NCBI RefSeq assembly: GCF_029894425.1
Contig: NZ_JARXYJ010000001.1
Span: 9,072,501 to 9,136,500, forward strand
Source: Streptomyces sp. SAI-127
GTDB taxonomy: Bacteria; Actinomycetota; Actinomycetes; Streptomycetales; Streptomycetaceae
Length of the DNA stretch: 64,000 nt
Direction of reading: 5' to 3'
The notes beneath the pieces were generated by a model that was not told the DNA's origin, ran no database searches, and was given only the letters and a program-made list of their open reading frames with translations. The position numbers and the translations under genes were made by a program. How positions within the stretch are numbered: position 1 is the first letter of the stretch; each line of letters opens with the position of its first letter. Below are positions 23,582 through 32,180 of this stretch, piece after piece.

Positions 23582-26386
23582 TCAGGAGACGTACGTCGCC
23601 TGCTGTGCCGTGTTCACCACCGTCTCGCCGTTCGCCCGGGTGAGCGACCCGGCCGCCACCCAGGAGTCCACCGTCGATTGCACCCGGGCGACGAGCGCGC
23701 TCTTCGTGGCGAAGGGAGCCCCGGCCCAGATCTCGTCGAGCAGTGAAGTGCCGTCGGACTTCACGGGGTTGGCCACGCCGGAGTCGAGTCCACCGAAGAC
23801 GACCCTGGGCTCCGAGCGCCGGAAGTAGGCATGCGTCGGGTCCTCGGTCCCCTCGTGGAAGGGGGCGAACTCGGTGCCGTTCAGCGTGAAGTGGAGGGGT
23901 TTGCCGCTCACCGGGGTCAGCGTCGGCAGGAGGTCGCCGGACAGGGCCGCGTTGGCGTACAGCCCGAACGGCAGATAGGTGGTGGCCGAGTTGCGGGCGA
24001 CCAGGTTGACCGGGCCGTGGAACAGGGTCTGCAGGGTGGGATCGTCCAGGGCCTTCTCGACGCGCAACCGGAACGGCACGGTGACGCGGACGACGTCCCC
24101 CGCCTTCCAGGTCCGCGACACCGTGAAGTACGACCCGGCGACCGGAGTCCCGCTCACCGCACCGCCGTTGACGGTCACCTGGAAGCCCGCGGTGGCCCAC
24201 GACGGCACCCGCAGCTTCAGCCCGAAGGCCGCGCTGCCGCCACCGAAGGTGAGCGTGGTGCCCTGCTCCGCCGGGTAGCTCGTGGCCTGAGTGACCGTCA
24301 CTCCCTTTTCCACCCAGGTGAGTCGGGATGGGCTGTACAGGTTGACGTACAGCGCGCTGCCGTCGGCGGCCTTGAAGTACACCGAGTCCTGGTACTTGGT
24401 GGCGCTCTCCATGCCCGTGCCCTCGCAGCAGGTGGTGCCCTCCTTGGGCGTGTAGTCCCGTACATGACCGGGCGTCAGCCCGATGAAGTAGGTGACGAGG
24501 GGCTTCTCCGCGTCGGACTTGTCCTGCTTGGATCCGAGCACCTGGTTGTAGAGGGCCCGCTCGTAGTAGTCCATGTACTTCGGGGCCTGCTCGTGGAAGA
24601 ACAGCGTCCGGCTCAGCTTCAGCATGTTGTACGCGCAGCACGTCTCCGCCGTCGCGCCGCTGATCGTGCCCGCGATCACCCCGGACGCCTTCCAGAACTC
24701 CCCGGTGCTGGTGCCGCCGATGCCGTACATCCGCCCCGGGACGACCATGCCCCAGAAATTTCGCGCCGCGGCGAGGTAGCGCTGCTCGCCCGTCGCGTCG
24801 TACAGCCTCAACAGGCCCGTGAAGATGGGGATGTGCTGGTTGGCGTGCAGCCCGTTCAGGGTGTCGGTGTTCGCGGCGCACGCGTCGATCAGTGTGTCCA
24901 GGTCGAACAGGCGGGCCAGCGCGAGGTGTTCGGCCCTTCCGGTGAGCGAGTGGAGGTCGACGATCGCCTCCACGATGCCGCCGAACTCGCCACTGGAGAA
25001 GATGCCCCACATCCGCTGCAGGGTTGCCTCCGGGAGCACGGACAGCCGCGAGTACATCCAGTCGCCCATGCCCGACGCCAGGTCGAGGGCGCGGTCGTCG
25101 TCGGTGGCCGTGTACGCGTCCAGCAGGCCCCTGAGGATCTTGTGCGCGGTGTAGTAGGGCGCCCACACCCTGGAGTAGTCGCTGCCGGTCATCGACTCCA
25201 GCTGGATGAACTGCGTCTCCGGATACGCCGCCAGGAACCCCGGGTGGCTCGGCCCGCCCCACGTCCGGCGCAGGGTCGCGGTCAGACCGCGACCCGAGGC
25301 GTCGGCGAAGGTGCCGCCGGTGGTCTCGAAGAAGTCGTACGACGCCAGGGTGCCGCGTCCGGCGGAGGTGGCGGAGACCCGGTTGCTCTGGAGGGCGGTG
25401 ATCTCGGCGGCGGTCAGTGCCCGGGACCAGATGTTGAACTCGTCGAAGGCGCCCGCGAAGACGGGGTCGCCGGAGTAGTGGGAGCGGCCGAGCCAGTGGT
25501 GGGCCAGGGTGCCGAGCGCGGCCGGGTTCAGGCTCATCGAGGTGTTTGTCGCTACGGCCGTGCCGTTGACGTACAGCGTGCCGGTCGTGCCGGAGATCGT
25601 GACGGCCAGGTGGCTCCACTGGTTCAGTGGCAGAGCCGCGGTGCCGTTGAGTCCCTGTTCGGCGCCGGCCCCGTTGGCGGTGATGGCGAAGCGGGGCACG
25701 CCCGAGCCGTTGCGGGCGGCCAGGTACAGGTACTTGGTGGTGTCGTTGCCGAAGTCGAAGACGCGGGCCCAGTTGTCGGCGTGGGTGGGCTTGACCCACG
25801 CGGACAGGGTGACCGCGGAGGCTCCGCCGAAGGCGGCCGTCGGCAGGTCGACGTACTGGTAGGAGCCGCGCACGTTCTCCTGGGCGGTCCCGAACCTCCC
25901 GGTCACGGCGAGCATCTTCGGGTCGGTGCGCAGGGCCGAGCGAACCGCGGTCAGCGCGCTCACCATGCTCGCGATCCTGTCGGCGAAGACCTGCTCGCCG
26001 GTGCCGGCGTACGCCTGCGACAGCATGGTCAGGAAGTGCCCGGTGTAGTGGCCGCGGAGATTGCCGTTGGCCTCGCCGTCCAGCCCCTCCCAGCCGCCGG
26101 GCGCGACCGCACCGCCGGTGGACAGGCCGGCGTTGGCGCGGAAGACCTGGAGCAGCCGGTTCACGTCGTAGCCGCGGGCGTGGTCGAGCAGGAGCTCCCG
26201 CTTGTCGGCGAAGAGGCCCGGGCCGAGGGCGACGTCATCGAGAGCGAAGGGCTGGGCGGTCCACACGGACGGTGCCTCCGAAGCTGCGGCGACGGCCGGG
26301 CCGGTCGCCGCGTGGGTGATGGCGGGGGTCGCTGCCGCGAGGGCGGCGGCCTGCAGAAGGGATCGTCTGGAGAGGGGCGGTGCCAT
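23582..26386 (-). CDS. Secreted GH127-type beta-L-arabinofuranosidase with an inserted LamG domain
   Basis: 934 residues from ATG 26386 (GGAGGAG upstream). A Tat-type signal (SRRSLLQ, then an Ala-rich core) exports it. The GH127 fold begins at about 45 (PFALDDVALGPGLFADKRELLL), is interrupted at about 180-365 by a LamG/concanavalin-like module (SAWVKPTHADNWARVFDFG, FDEFNIWSRALT), then resumes at FLAAYPETQFI. The zinc/nucleophile cluster of the family is present: Glu 581 and Cys 583 (ETCCAYN) and Cys 653-Cys 654 (TTCCEGTG). A beta-rich C-terminus follows. It should release L-arabinofuranose from plant arabinans or hydroxyproline-linked arabinosides. It stands alone, with no sugar transporter beside it. 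Confidence 0.88.
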   Translation of the reverse strand: MAPPLSRRSLLQAAALAAATPAITHAATGPAVAAASEAPSVWTAQPFALDDVALGPGLFADKRELLLDHARGYDVNRLLQVFRANAGLSTGGAVAPGGWEGLDGEANGNLRGHYTGHFLTMLSQAYAGTGEQVFADRIASMVSALTAVRSALRTDPKMLAVTGRFGTAQENVRGSYQYVDLPTAAFGGASAVTLSAWVKPTHADNWARVFDFGNDTTKYLYLAARNGSGVPRFAITANGAGAEQGLNGTAALPLNQWSHLAVTISGTTGTLYVNGTAVATNTSMSLNPAALGTLAHHWLGRSHYSGDPVFAGAFDEFNIWSRALTAAEITALQSNRVSATSAGRGTLASYDFFETTGGTFADASGRGLTATLRRTWGGPSHPGFLAAYPETQFIQLESMTGSDYSRVWAPYYTAHKILRGLLDAYTATDDDRALDLASGMGDWMYSRLSVLPEATLQRMWGIFSSGEFGGIVEAIVDLHSLTGRAEHLALARLFDLDTLIDACAANTDTLNGLHANQHIPIFTGLLRLYDATGEQRYLAAARNFWGMVVPGRMYGIGGTSTGEFWKASGVIAGTISGATAETCCAYNMLKLSRTLFFHEQAPKYMDYYERALYNQVLGSKQDKSDAEKPLVTYFIGLTPGHVRDYTPKEGTTCCEGTGMESATKYQDSVYFKAADGSALYVNLYSPSRLTWVEKGVTVTQATSYPAEQGTTLTFGGGSAAFGLKLRVPSWATAGFQVTVNGGAVSGTPVAGSYFTVSRTWKAGDVVRVTVPFRLRVEKALDDPTLQTLFHGPVNLVARNSATTYLPFGLYANAALSGDLLPTLTPVSGKPLHFTLNGTEFAPFHEGTEDPTHAYFRRSEPRVVFGGLDSGVANPVKSDGTSLLDEIWAGAPFATKSALVARVQSTVDSWVAAGSLTRANGETVVNTAQQATYVS

Positions 26387-26633
26387 GGGTGCTCCTCCGT
26401 GGGTCGCTCGCGTCAGGGGGGTCGGTATTTCGAACGATGTGCGAGTGATCGACCAGACGATAGGGAAGAGGTGGGCGGGGGTCAACGGGTCTGGAGGGGC
26501 CAGGTCCGGGCAACGGTGACAACACCTCCGCAGCGAAGCCGTACGCCGATACGCCCACCCCTCCCGTCCCCCCTGAACCGCAGCCCGTGCGGCACGACGT
26601 GCCCCGCGTCGTGCCGAGGGAAGCGGACCGTCA

Positions 26634-29315
26634 GTGGAGCAGGGGCGTTCCGGCGTCGCCGGTGGCAGAATCGGGCGGGTGGACTGGGGGATCCTCGAGC
26701 GGGAGCCCGAGCTGGCGCGACTGGCCTCGGCCGCGCGGGAGGCGGCGGACGGGGCCGGATCCGTGGTGCTCGTCTTCGGAGAGGCCGGTATCGGCAAGTC
26801 GAGCCTGGTCAAGGCCCTCCCTGACCATCTGCCGGACGGCACCCGGATCCTCGTCGGCGAGTGCGACGACCTCGCCACCCGCAGGCCCCTCGGCCCCTTC
26901 CGCGACCTGATCGGCAGCGTCGGCGGCGAACTCGCCGGTGCCGTGGCGGGGGGCGGCGACCGCCATCGCGTCCACGAGGCTCTGCTCGAAGAACTACGCG
27001 GAGCGGTACTCGTCGTCGAGGACGTCCACTGGGCCGACGAGGCCTCCCTGGACGCCCTGCGCTTCCTGGTCCGGCGGATGGAACGCCTGCCCGCCCTGCT
27101 CGTCCTGACCTACCGCGACGACGAGTTGAGCCGTGGGCATCCCCTACGGCATCTGCTCGGCCAGGTGTCCCGGGCGCCCCGCGTGCACCGGCTGCCGCTG
27201 GCCCGCCTGTCCCTGGACGCCGTACGCACCCTCAGCGCCGGCCGTGTCGACCCGGCCCAGGTGTACGCCGTCACGAACGGCAACCCCTTCTTCGTCGCCG
27301 AGATCGTCGCCGCCGGTGGCACCGGGAGTGTGCCCCCGACCGTCGTCGACGCCGTGCTCGCCCGGCTGCGAGGTCTGCCCGGCGCCACCGTGGACGCGTT
27401 GGAGCAGTTGGCCGTCGTTCCCTCGGCCGTGGAACGCCCGCTGGTCGACGCGCTGCTCACGGACGGGGCGCCCGTCCTCGCGGCGCCGCAGGAACACGGC
27501 CCGCTCACCGACGGGGTGTCCGTCCTGGCCGCCGCCGAGCAGCGCGGTCTGCTCAGCGTCACCCCGGAACGGGTGGCGTTCCGGCACGAGCTGATCCGCC
27601 GGGCCGTGGCCGACTCCCTGCCCGCAGCCCGCCGCATCGGCCTCAACCGGACCGTTCTCGCGGCTCTCGTCGCCCGGCCCGGATCCGACGCCGCCCGGAT
27701 CGTCCACCATGCGGCCCAGTCCGGCGACCAGGACGCCATCGCCCGCTACGCCCCCGACGCGGCGAAGGACGCCTCCTCCGCGGGCGCCCACCGCGAGGCC
27801 GCCGCCCAACTCCGGCTCGTACTGCGCGAGCGGCACCGCTACGCCCCCGCCGAACTCGCCGACCTGCTCGAACGCTACGCCGTCGAGAGCTACACCATCG
27901 CCGACTCGGCCGCCGCCGTCGCCGCCCAGCGCGAGGCCGTCGCCCTGCGCCGCGCCCTCGGCGACACCCTCGCCCTCGGCGCCGACCTGCGCTGGCTGTC
28001 CCGCATCCACTGGTGGGCCGGCAACGCCGACCAGGCCCAGGAGGCCGCCCGAGAAGCGGTGGCGGTGCTCGAACACGCGGGCGACGACCGACTGTTGGCA
28101 CTCGCCGTCAGCAACACCGCCCAGCTGCGGATGCTGTCCGAGCGTTACGCCGAGGCCGTCGAACACGGCGAGCGCGCCATCGCCCTGGCCCGCAAGGCGG
28201 ACGACCCGGCGATCCTCGCGCACGCCCTCAACAACGTGGGAACCGCCCGCTGGCGCTCCGGAGACCCCCGCGGGCGGGCCGAGTTGGAGGAGAGCCTCGA
28301 CGTCGCGCTCGCCGCCGGCGAGGTCGAGCACGCCTGCCGTTCCTACGCCAACATCATCTGGACCCTGCTCGACAACCTCCAGTACGACGAGGCCGACACG
28401 TTCCTGCCTCCGGCCATGGAACTCGCCGACCGTGCCGAGCACTTGGGCTTCCTCAACTACCTCCACGTCGAGCTCGCCATGCGCAGGCTCGCCGCCGCCG
28501 ACTGGGACGACGCCGAGAAGCACGCCGAGTACGGCATGCACGACTTCATCCCGGCCCGTTGTCCCGCCCTGACCGTCCTGGCCCGGGTCCGCATCCGCCG
28601 CGGCCGCCCCGGCGCCGACGCACTCCTCGGCGAGGCCTGGGAGATCGCCGTAGGGACGAAGGAACTGCAGCGCACCGGACCGGTGGCGGTGGCACGGGCG
28701 GAGTCGGCCTGGCTGCGCGGGGACGCGCAAGGGGTGATCGCGGCGGCCGCGCCCGTCCACGCCCAGGCGAGCCGCCTGCCTGGTGCCCCCCACCGGCCCG
28801 AACTGGGCTACTGGCTCACCAAGGCGGGTCATCGCGTCCCACCGGACGACTCCGACCATCCGTACGCCCTGCAGGCGCGCGGGCAGTGGCGCCGGGCCGC
28901 CGCGCTCTGGCAGGCCGCGGGCTGTCCCTACGAACATGCCGCCGCGCTCGCCGAGAGCCCGGACCCCGCCGCCAAGCTGGAGGCCCTGGCCGCCTTCGAC
29001 GCGCTGGGCGCCGAACCGGCGGCCCACCTGCTCCGCGTCGAGCTGCGGCGGCTCGGCGTGCGCCACGTCCCGCGCGGCCCCCTCGCCGCGACCCGCGACA
29101 ACCCCGCGGGGCTCACCGACCGCCAGCTCCAGGTCATACGGCTGCTCGCCGAAGGGCTCACCAACGCGGAGATCGCCGCCCGGCTCGTCGTGTCGGTCCG
29201 CACGATCGACAACCATGTGCGGGCGGTGCTCGACAAACTCGACGCACCGGGCCGCCGCCAGGCCGCCGTACGCGCGGCGGAGCTCGGATTGCTGCCCGGC
29301 GGCTCCGAGAGCTAG
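26634..29315 (+). CDS. Large ATP-binding LuxR-type regulator (LAL family)
   Basis: 893 residues from GTG 26634; GTG 26679 is an alternative start. The N-terminal AAA-like ATPase has Walker A GEAGIGKSS (about residues 50-58) and Walker B VLVVEDVHWADEASLDAL (about 121-138). A long helical TPR-like middle (about 360-800) follows, then the C-terminal LuxR helix-turn-helix (LTDRQLQVIRLLAEGLTNAE, VVSVRTIDNHV). LAL proteins activate antibiotic or catabolic genes in response to signals. The FAD-dependent oxidase gene 100 bases downstream, in the same direction, is the likeliest target. Confidence 0.9.
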   Translation: MEQGRSGVAGGRIGRVDWGILEREPELARLASAAREAADGAGSVVLVFGEAGIGKSSLVKALPDHLPDGTRILVGECDDLATRRPLGPFRDLIGSVGGELAGAVAGGGDRHRVHEALLEELRGAVLVVEDVHWADEASLDALRFLVRRMERLPALLVLTYRDDELSRGHPLRHLLGQVSRAPRVHRLPLARLSLDAVRTLSAGRVDPAQVYAVTNGNPFFVAEIVAAGGTGSVPPTVVDAVLARLRGLPGATVDALEQLAVVPSAVERPLVDALLTDGAPVLAAPQEHGPLTDGVSVLAAAEQRGLLSVTPERVAFRHELIRRAVADSLPAARRIGLNRTVLAALVARPGSDAARIVHHAAQSGDQDAIARYAPDAAKDASSAGAHREAAAQLRLVLRERHRYAPAELADLLERYAVESYTIADSAAAVAAQREAVALRRALGDTLALGADLRWLSRIHWWAGNADQAQEAAREAVAVLEHAGDDRLLALAVSNTAQLRMLSERYAEAVEHGERAIALARKADDPAILAHALNNVGTARWRSGDPRGRAELEESLDVALAAGEVEHACRSYANIIWTLLDNLQYDEADTFLPPAMELADRAEHLGFLNYLHVELAMRRLAAADWDDAEKHAEYGMHDFIPARCPALTVLARVRIRRGRPGADALLGEAWEIAVGTKELQRTGPVAVARAESAWLRGDAQGVIAAAAPVHAQASRLPGAPHRPELGYWLTKAGHRVPPDDSDHPYALQARGQWRRAAALWQAAGCPYEHAAALAESPDPAAKLEALAAFDALGAEPAAHLLRVELRRLGVRHVPRGPLAATRDNPAGLTDRQLQVIRLLAEGLTNAEIAARLVVSVRTIDNHVRAVLDKLDAPGRRQAAVRAAELGLLPGGSES

Positions 29316-29383
29316 GTATCCCGGAGCGCCGAGCTGGGTGACGGTCACGGATATCCGCTGCGGTGTGACGCGAGTAGAACGGA

Positions 29384-29400
29384 CGAATCTACCCGATTCG
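29384..29400. promoter_or_regulatory. Inverted repeat upstream of the FAD oxidase gene
   Basis: CGAATC (29384-29389) and GATTCG (29395-29400) with a 5-base spacer, 15 bases before the start codon. A second dyad, GTGAC-G-GTCAC, lies at 29338-29348. Either could be a binding site for the adjacent LuxR regulator. Confidence 0.4.
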
Positions 29401-29415
29401 GAAACGGGGGACTTC

Positions 29416-30831
29416 ATGTCCAGCACGCCCGCCCAGGCCGCACGTCGTGAGCTGACCGGATTCACCGGGGAGCTGATCGGCCCCGACGACGCCGGCTACC
29501 AGGAGGCTCGTACCGTCTACAACGCGATGATCGACAAACGCCCCGCCCTCGTCGCCCGCTGTGCCGACGCGGACGCGGTGTCCCGCACGATCGGCTTCGC
29601 CCGCGCCCACGGCCTGCCCCTCGCCGTGCGGGGCGGCGGGCACCACGGCGCCGGACTCGGCACCGTCGACGGGGGAGTGGTCGCCGACCTGTCACCCATG
29701 AAGGACATCCAGGTCGACCCCGAGGCGCGCACCGTGCGGGTCGGCGGCGGCTGTGTCTGGGGCGAGGTGGACCGCGCCACCAACGCGCACGGCCTGGCCA
29801 CGCCCAGCGGCATCGTCTCCACGACCGGGGTCGGCGGCATCGCCACCGGCGGCGGGCTCGGTCACCTCACCCGCCGCTGCGGGCTGACCATCGACAATCT
29901 GCTGGAGGCCGACATCGTCCTCGCCGACGGCCGCCGGGTACGGGCGAGCGCCGACGAGAACAGCGACCTGTTCTGGGCGATCCGGGGCGGCGGCGGCAAC
30001 TTCGGCGTCGTCACCTCGTTCGTCTTCCGGCTGCACGAGATCAGCACAGTGATCGCCGGGCCGACCTTCTGGGCCGTCGAGGACAGTGCCGAGGTCCTCT
30101 CCGCCTACCGTGAGTTCATCCTGAACGCGCCCCGCGAGCTGGGCGGGTTCTTCCTGCACGGCACCGTCCCGCCCGCCCCGCCGTTCCCCGAGGAGGTCCA
30201 GCTCCGCAAGACGGCCGGCGTGGTCTGGTGCTACACCGGCGACGACACCGAGGCCGCGGCACGCGAGATGGCCCCGCTGCTCGACGCCCTGCCCCAGCCG
30301 CTGTTGCACGCCCCCATGCCCATGCAACACCCCGACATCCAGTCCGCGTTCGACGGGCTCTACCCGCCCGGCCACCAGTGGTACTGGCGGGCGGACTTCG
30401 TCGAGACCGTCCCGGACGAGGCGGTCCAGCTGCACGCCAAGTTCGGCGCCGAGGTGCCGACCGTCCAGTCGACCATGCACCTCTACCCGATCGACGGCGC
30501 CGCCCACGACGTGGGCCAGGACGAGACCCCCTGGGCCTACCGCCACGCAAACTGGGCCTCCGTCTTCGCCGGCGTCGACCCCGATCCGGCCAACGCCGAG
30601 CTGGTCAAGCGGTGGACCGTCGACTACTTCGACGCCCTGCACCCGCACTCGGCGGGCGGCGCCTACGTCAACATGATGATGGACGAGGGCCAGGAACGCG
30701 TCCGCGCCAGCTACCGCGGCAACTACGACCGTCTGGCCCGGATCAAGGCCGACCGCGACCCGGACAACGTGTTCCGCCTGAACCAGAACATCCAGCCGGC
30801 ACCGAAGCCGTCGCACGGGGCGCGGCCGTAG
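29416..30831 (+). CDS. FAD-linked oxidoreductase (berberine-bridge/VAO type)
   Basis: 471 residues from ATG 29416 with GGGGGAC upstream. FAD-binding PCMH domain: VRGGGHHGAGLGTVDGG carries the His (about 76-77) that normally binds FAD covalently; TGVGGIATGGGLGHLTRRCG contacts the pyrophosphate. The second covalent Cys of bicovalent enzymes is replaced by Val/Ser in SGIVSTTGVGG, so a single His link is expected. The C-terminal BBE motif reads YRGNYDRLARIKADRDPDNVF. No signal peptide. It probably oxidises an alcohol, sugar or secondary metabolite with O2. It follows the LAL regulator. Confidence 0.88.
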   Translation: MSSTPAQAARRELTGFTGELIGPDDAGYQEARTVYNAMIDKRPALVARCADADAVSRTIGFARAHGLPLAVRGGGHHGAGLGTVDGGVVADLSPMKDIQVDPEARTVRVGGGCVWGEVDRATNAHGLATPSGIVSTTGVGGIATGGGLGHLTRRCGLTIDNLLEADIVLADGRRVRASADENSDLFWAIRGGGGNFGVVTSFVFRLHEISTVIAGPTFWAVEDSAEVLSAYREFILNAPRELGGFFLHGTVPPAPPFPEEVQLRKTAGVVWCYTGDDTEAAAREMAPLLDALPQPLLHAPMPMQHPDIQSAFDGLYPPGHQWYWRADFVETVPDEAVQLHAKFGAEVPTVQSTMHLYPIDGAAHDVGQDETPWAYRHANWASVFAGVDPDPANAELVKRWTVDYFDALHPHSAGGAYVNMMMDEGQERVRASYRGNYDRLARIKADRDPDNVFRLNQNIQPAPKPSHGARP

Positions 30832-30870
30832 GACGGTGGCTCGGCGGAGCCGGGGACGGGCGCTGCGCCG

Positions 30871-31560
30871 TCAGCTCCGGCTCCGCACCAGCCAGTCATG
30901 AGCCGCCCGTGCCGTGAACTCCTCCTGACCTCCCCGCAGGAGGAGACCGGCGCGGGTGAACTCCGGGGCGTCGGCCTGCGCCGCGACGTACGGGATCGCG
31001 ATGCAGCGCATCCCGGCGGCGTGCGCGGCGGCGGCGCCCGGGGCGGCGTCCTCCAGGACCACACAGTCGGCCGGGTCGGCACCGAGCCGGCGGGCCGCCT
31101 CCAGGAAGACGTCCGGCGCGGGCTTGCCGTGGGCGACCTCGTCGGCCGAGACGGCCGTACGGAGATACGCGTCGAGGCCCGTCCCCGCCAGGATCGCGTC
31201 GATGGCCTGCGGAGAGGACCCCGAGGCCACCGCCATCGGCACGCCCTCGCCGGCGAGCAGCTCCACGAACTTGCGCATCTCGGGGTACGCGCGTGTGGCG
31301 GTGCGGGCCAGCTCCAGATAGCGCCGGTTCTTGTCCGCGAGGAGCTCCGGCACGGACGCCCGCAGCCGGTACAGCGACTTCCACCGCGTGACCGTCTCCT
31401 GCGTGCTGATCCCGACGTACCGCTCGTGGTCGGTCCAGGTGAAGTCCGGGACGCCGTGCTCGGCGAGGGTCTGCCGACCCGCTTCGTAGTAGTTCGGCTC
31501 GCTGTCCACGAGCGTTCCGTCGAGATCGAAGATGACCGATATGCCGCTGAGCCTGCTCAT
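30871..31560 (-). CDS. HAD-superfamily hydrolase (beta-phosphoglucomutase-like phosphatase)
   Basis: 229 residues from ATG 31560. Motif I FDLDGTLVDSE (nucleophile Asp 11 and acid/base Asp 13), motif II VASGSS, motif III Lys in HGKPAPDVF, motif IV VLEDAAPG. A helical cap domain sits between motifs I and II, as in subfamily I phosphatases/mutases that act on small sugar phosphates. Convergent with the FAD oxidase gene. It lies 20 bases downstream of the Lrp-type regulator gene on the same strand and is probably cotranscribed. Confidence 0.9.
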   Translation of the reverse strand: MSRLSGISVIFDLDGTLVDSEPNYYEAGRQTLAEHGVPDFTWTDHERYVGISTQETVTRWKSLYRLRASVPELLADKNRRYLELARTATRAYPEMRKFVELLAGEGVPMAVASGSSPQAIDAILAGTGLDAYLRTAVSADEVAHGKPAPDVFLEAARRLGADPADCVVLEDAAPGAAAAHAAGMRCIAIPYVAAQADAPEFTRAGLLLRGGQEEFTARAAHDWLVRSRS

Positions 31561-31580
31561 GGCCCCCAGGATGTCAAAGA

Positions 31581-32057
31581 TCAACTCCGGGCAGCGCGCC
31601 CGACCGACTCCACCAGCGGCAGCAGCCGGTACGCGACCCGCTCCCGCAGCGCCACCTCGGTACGCGTCCGCACCACTCCCGGCAGGCTGATCACCTTCTG
31701 GATCACGTCCTCCAGATGCGCGTTGTCCCGCGCCACGACCCGCGTCAGCAGATCCCCGCCGCCCGCGATCGAGAACGCCTCGACGATCTCCGGCACGGCG
31801 GCCAGCGCGTCCCCCACGTCGTCGAGCCGCCCCTGGGTCACCTCGATGTGCACGAACGCCAGCACCGGATGACCGAGCGCGCCGGGCGACAGCGAGGGCC
31901 CCGTACCGGTGATCACGCCGTCCCGCTCCAGCCGGTCGAGCCGCGCCTGCAAGGTGCCCCGCGCGATGCCGAGAATCCGCGCGTACTCCCGCACGCTCGT
32001 CCGCGGCCGCTCCAGCAGCAGCCGGAGGATGCGGGTGTCGAGCTCGTCCACGGCCAT
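31581..32057 (-). CDS. Lrp/AsnC-family transcriptional regulator
   Basis: 158 residues. The N-terminal helix-turn-helix (LDTRILRLLLERPRTSVREY, then ARGTLQARLDRLERDGVI) occupies residues 5-55; the C-terminal RAM ligand-binding domain follows (LAFVHIEVTQGRLDDV, GGGDLLTRVVARDNAHLEDV). Such proteins sense amino acids or related metabolites and act as dimers or octamers. It diverges from the FUSC membrane protein gene, 123 bases away, and is upstream of the HAD gene, so it may regulate either. Confidence 0.92.
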   Translation of the reverse strand: MAVDELDTRILRLLLERPRTSVREYARILGIARGTLQARLDRLERDGVITGTGPSLSPGALGHPVLAFVHIEVTQGRLDDVGDALAAVPEIVEAFSIAGGGDLLTRVVARDNAHLEDVIQKVISLPGVVRTRTEVALRERVAYRLLPLVESVGRAARS

Positions 32058-32180
32058 GACGTACGGCCTCCTCGTCCCTGGTCCGTTGGCCCGCCGGTGG
32101 ACGCTCCAGGACCGCTTTCACTGTGCCGATGGCCCAGCATATTCGACCTCACTTGAGCCGACAGCGGCGAGGATGCTGCA

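Noticed and set aside
23831..26824. A 997-codon plus-strand open frame over the GH127 gene
   Set aside because: Antisense of a clear secreted enzyme; composition typical of GC-rich shadow frames.
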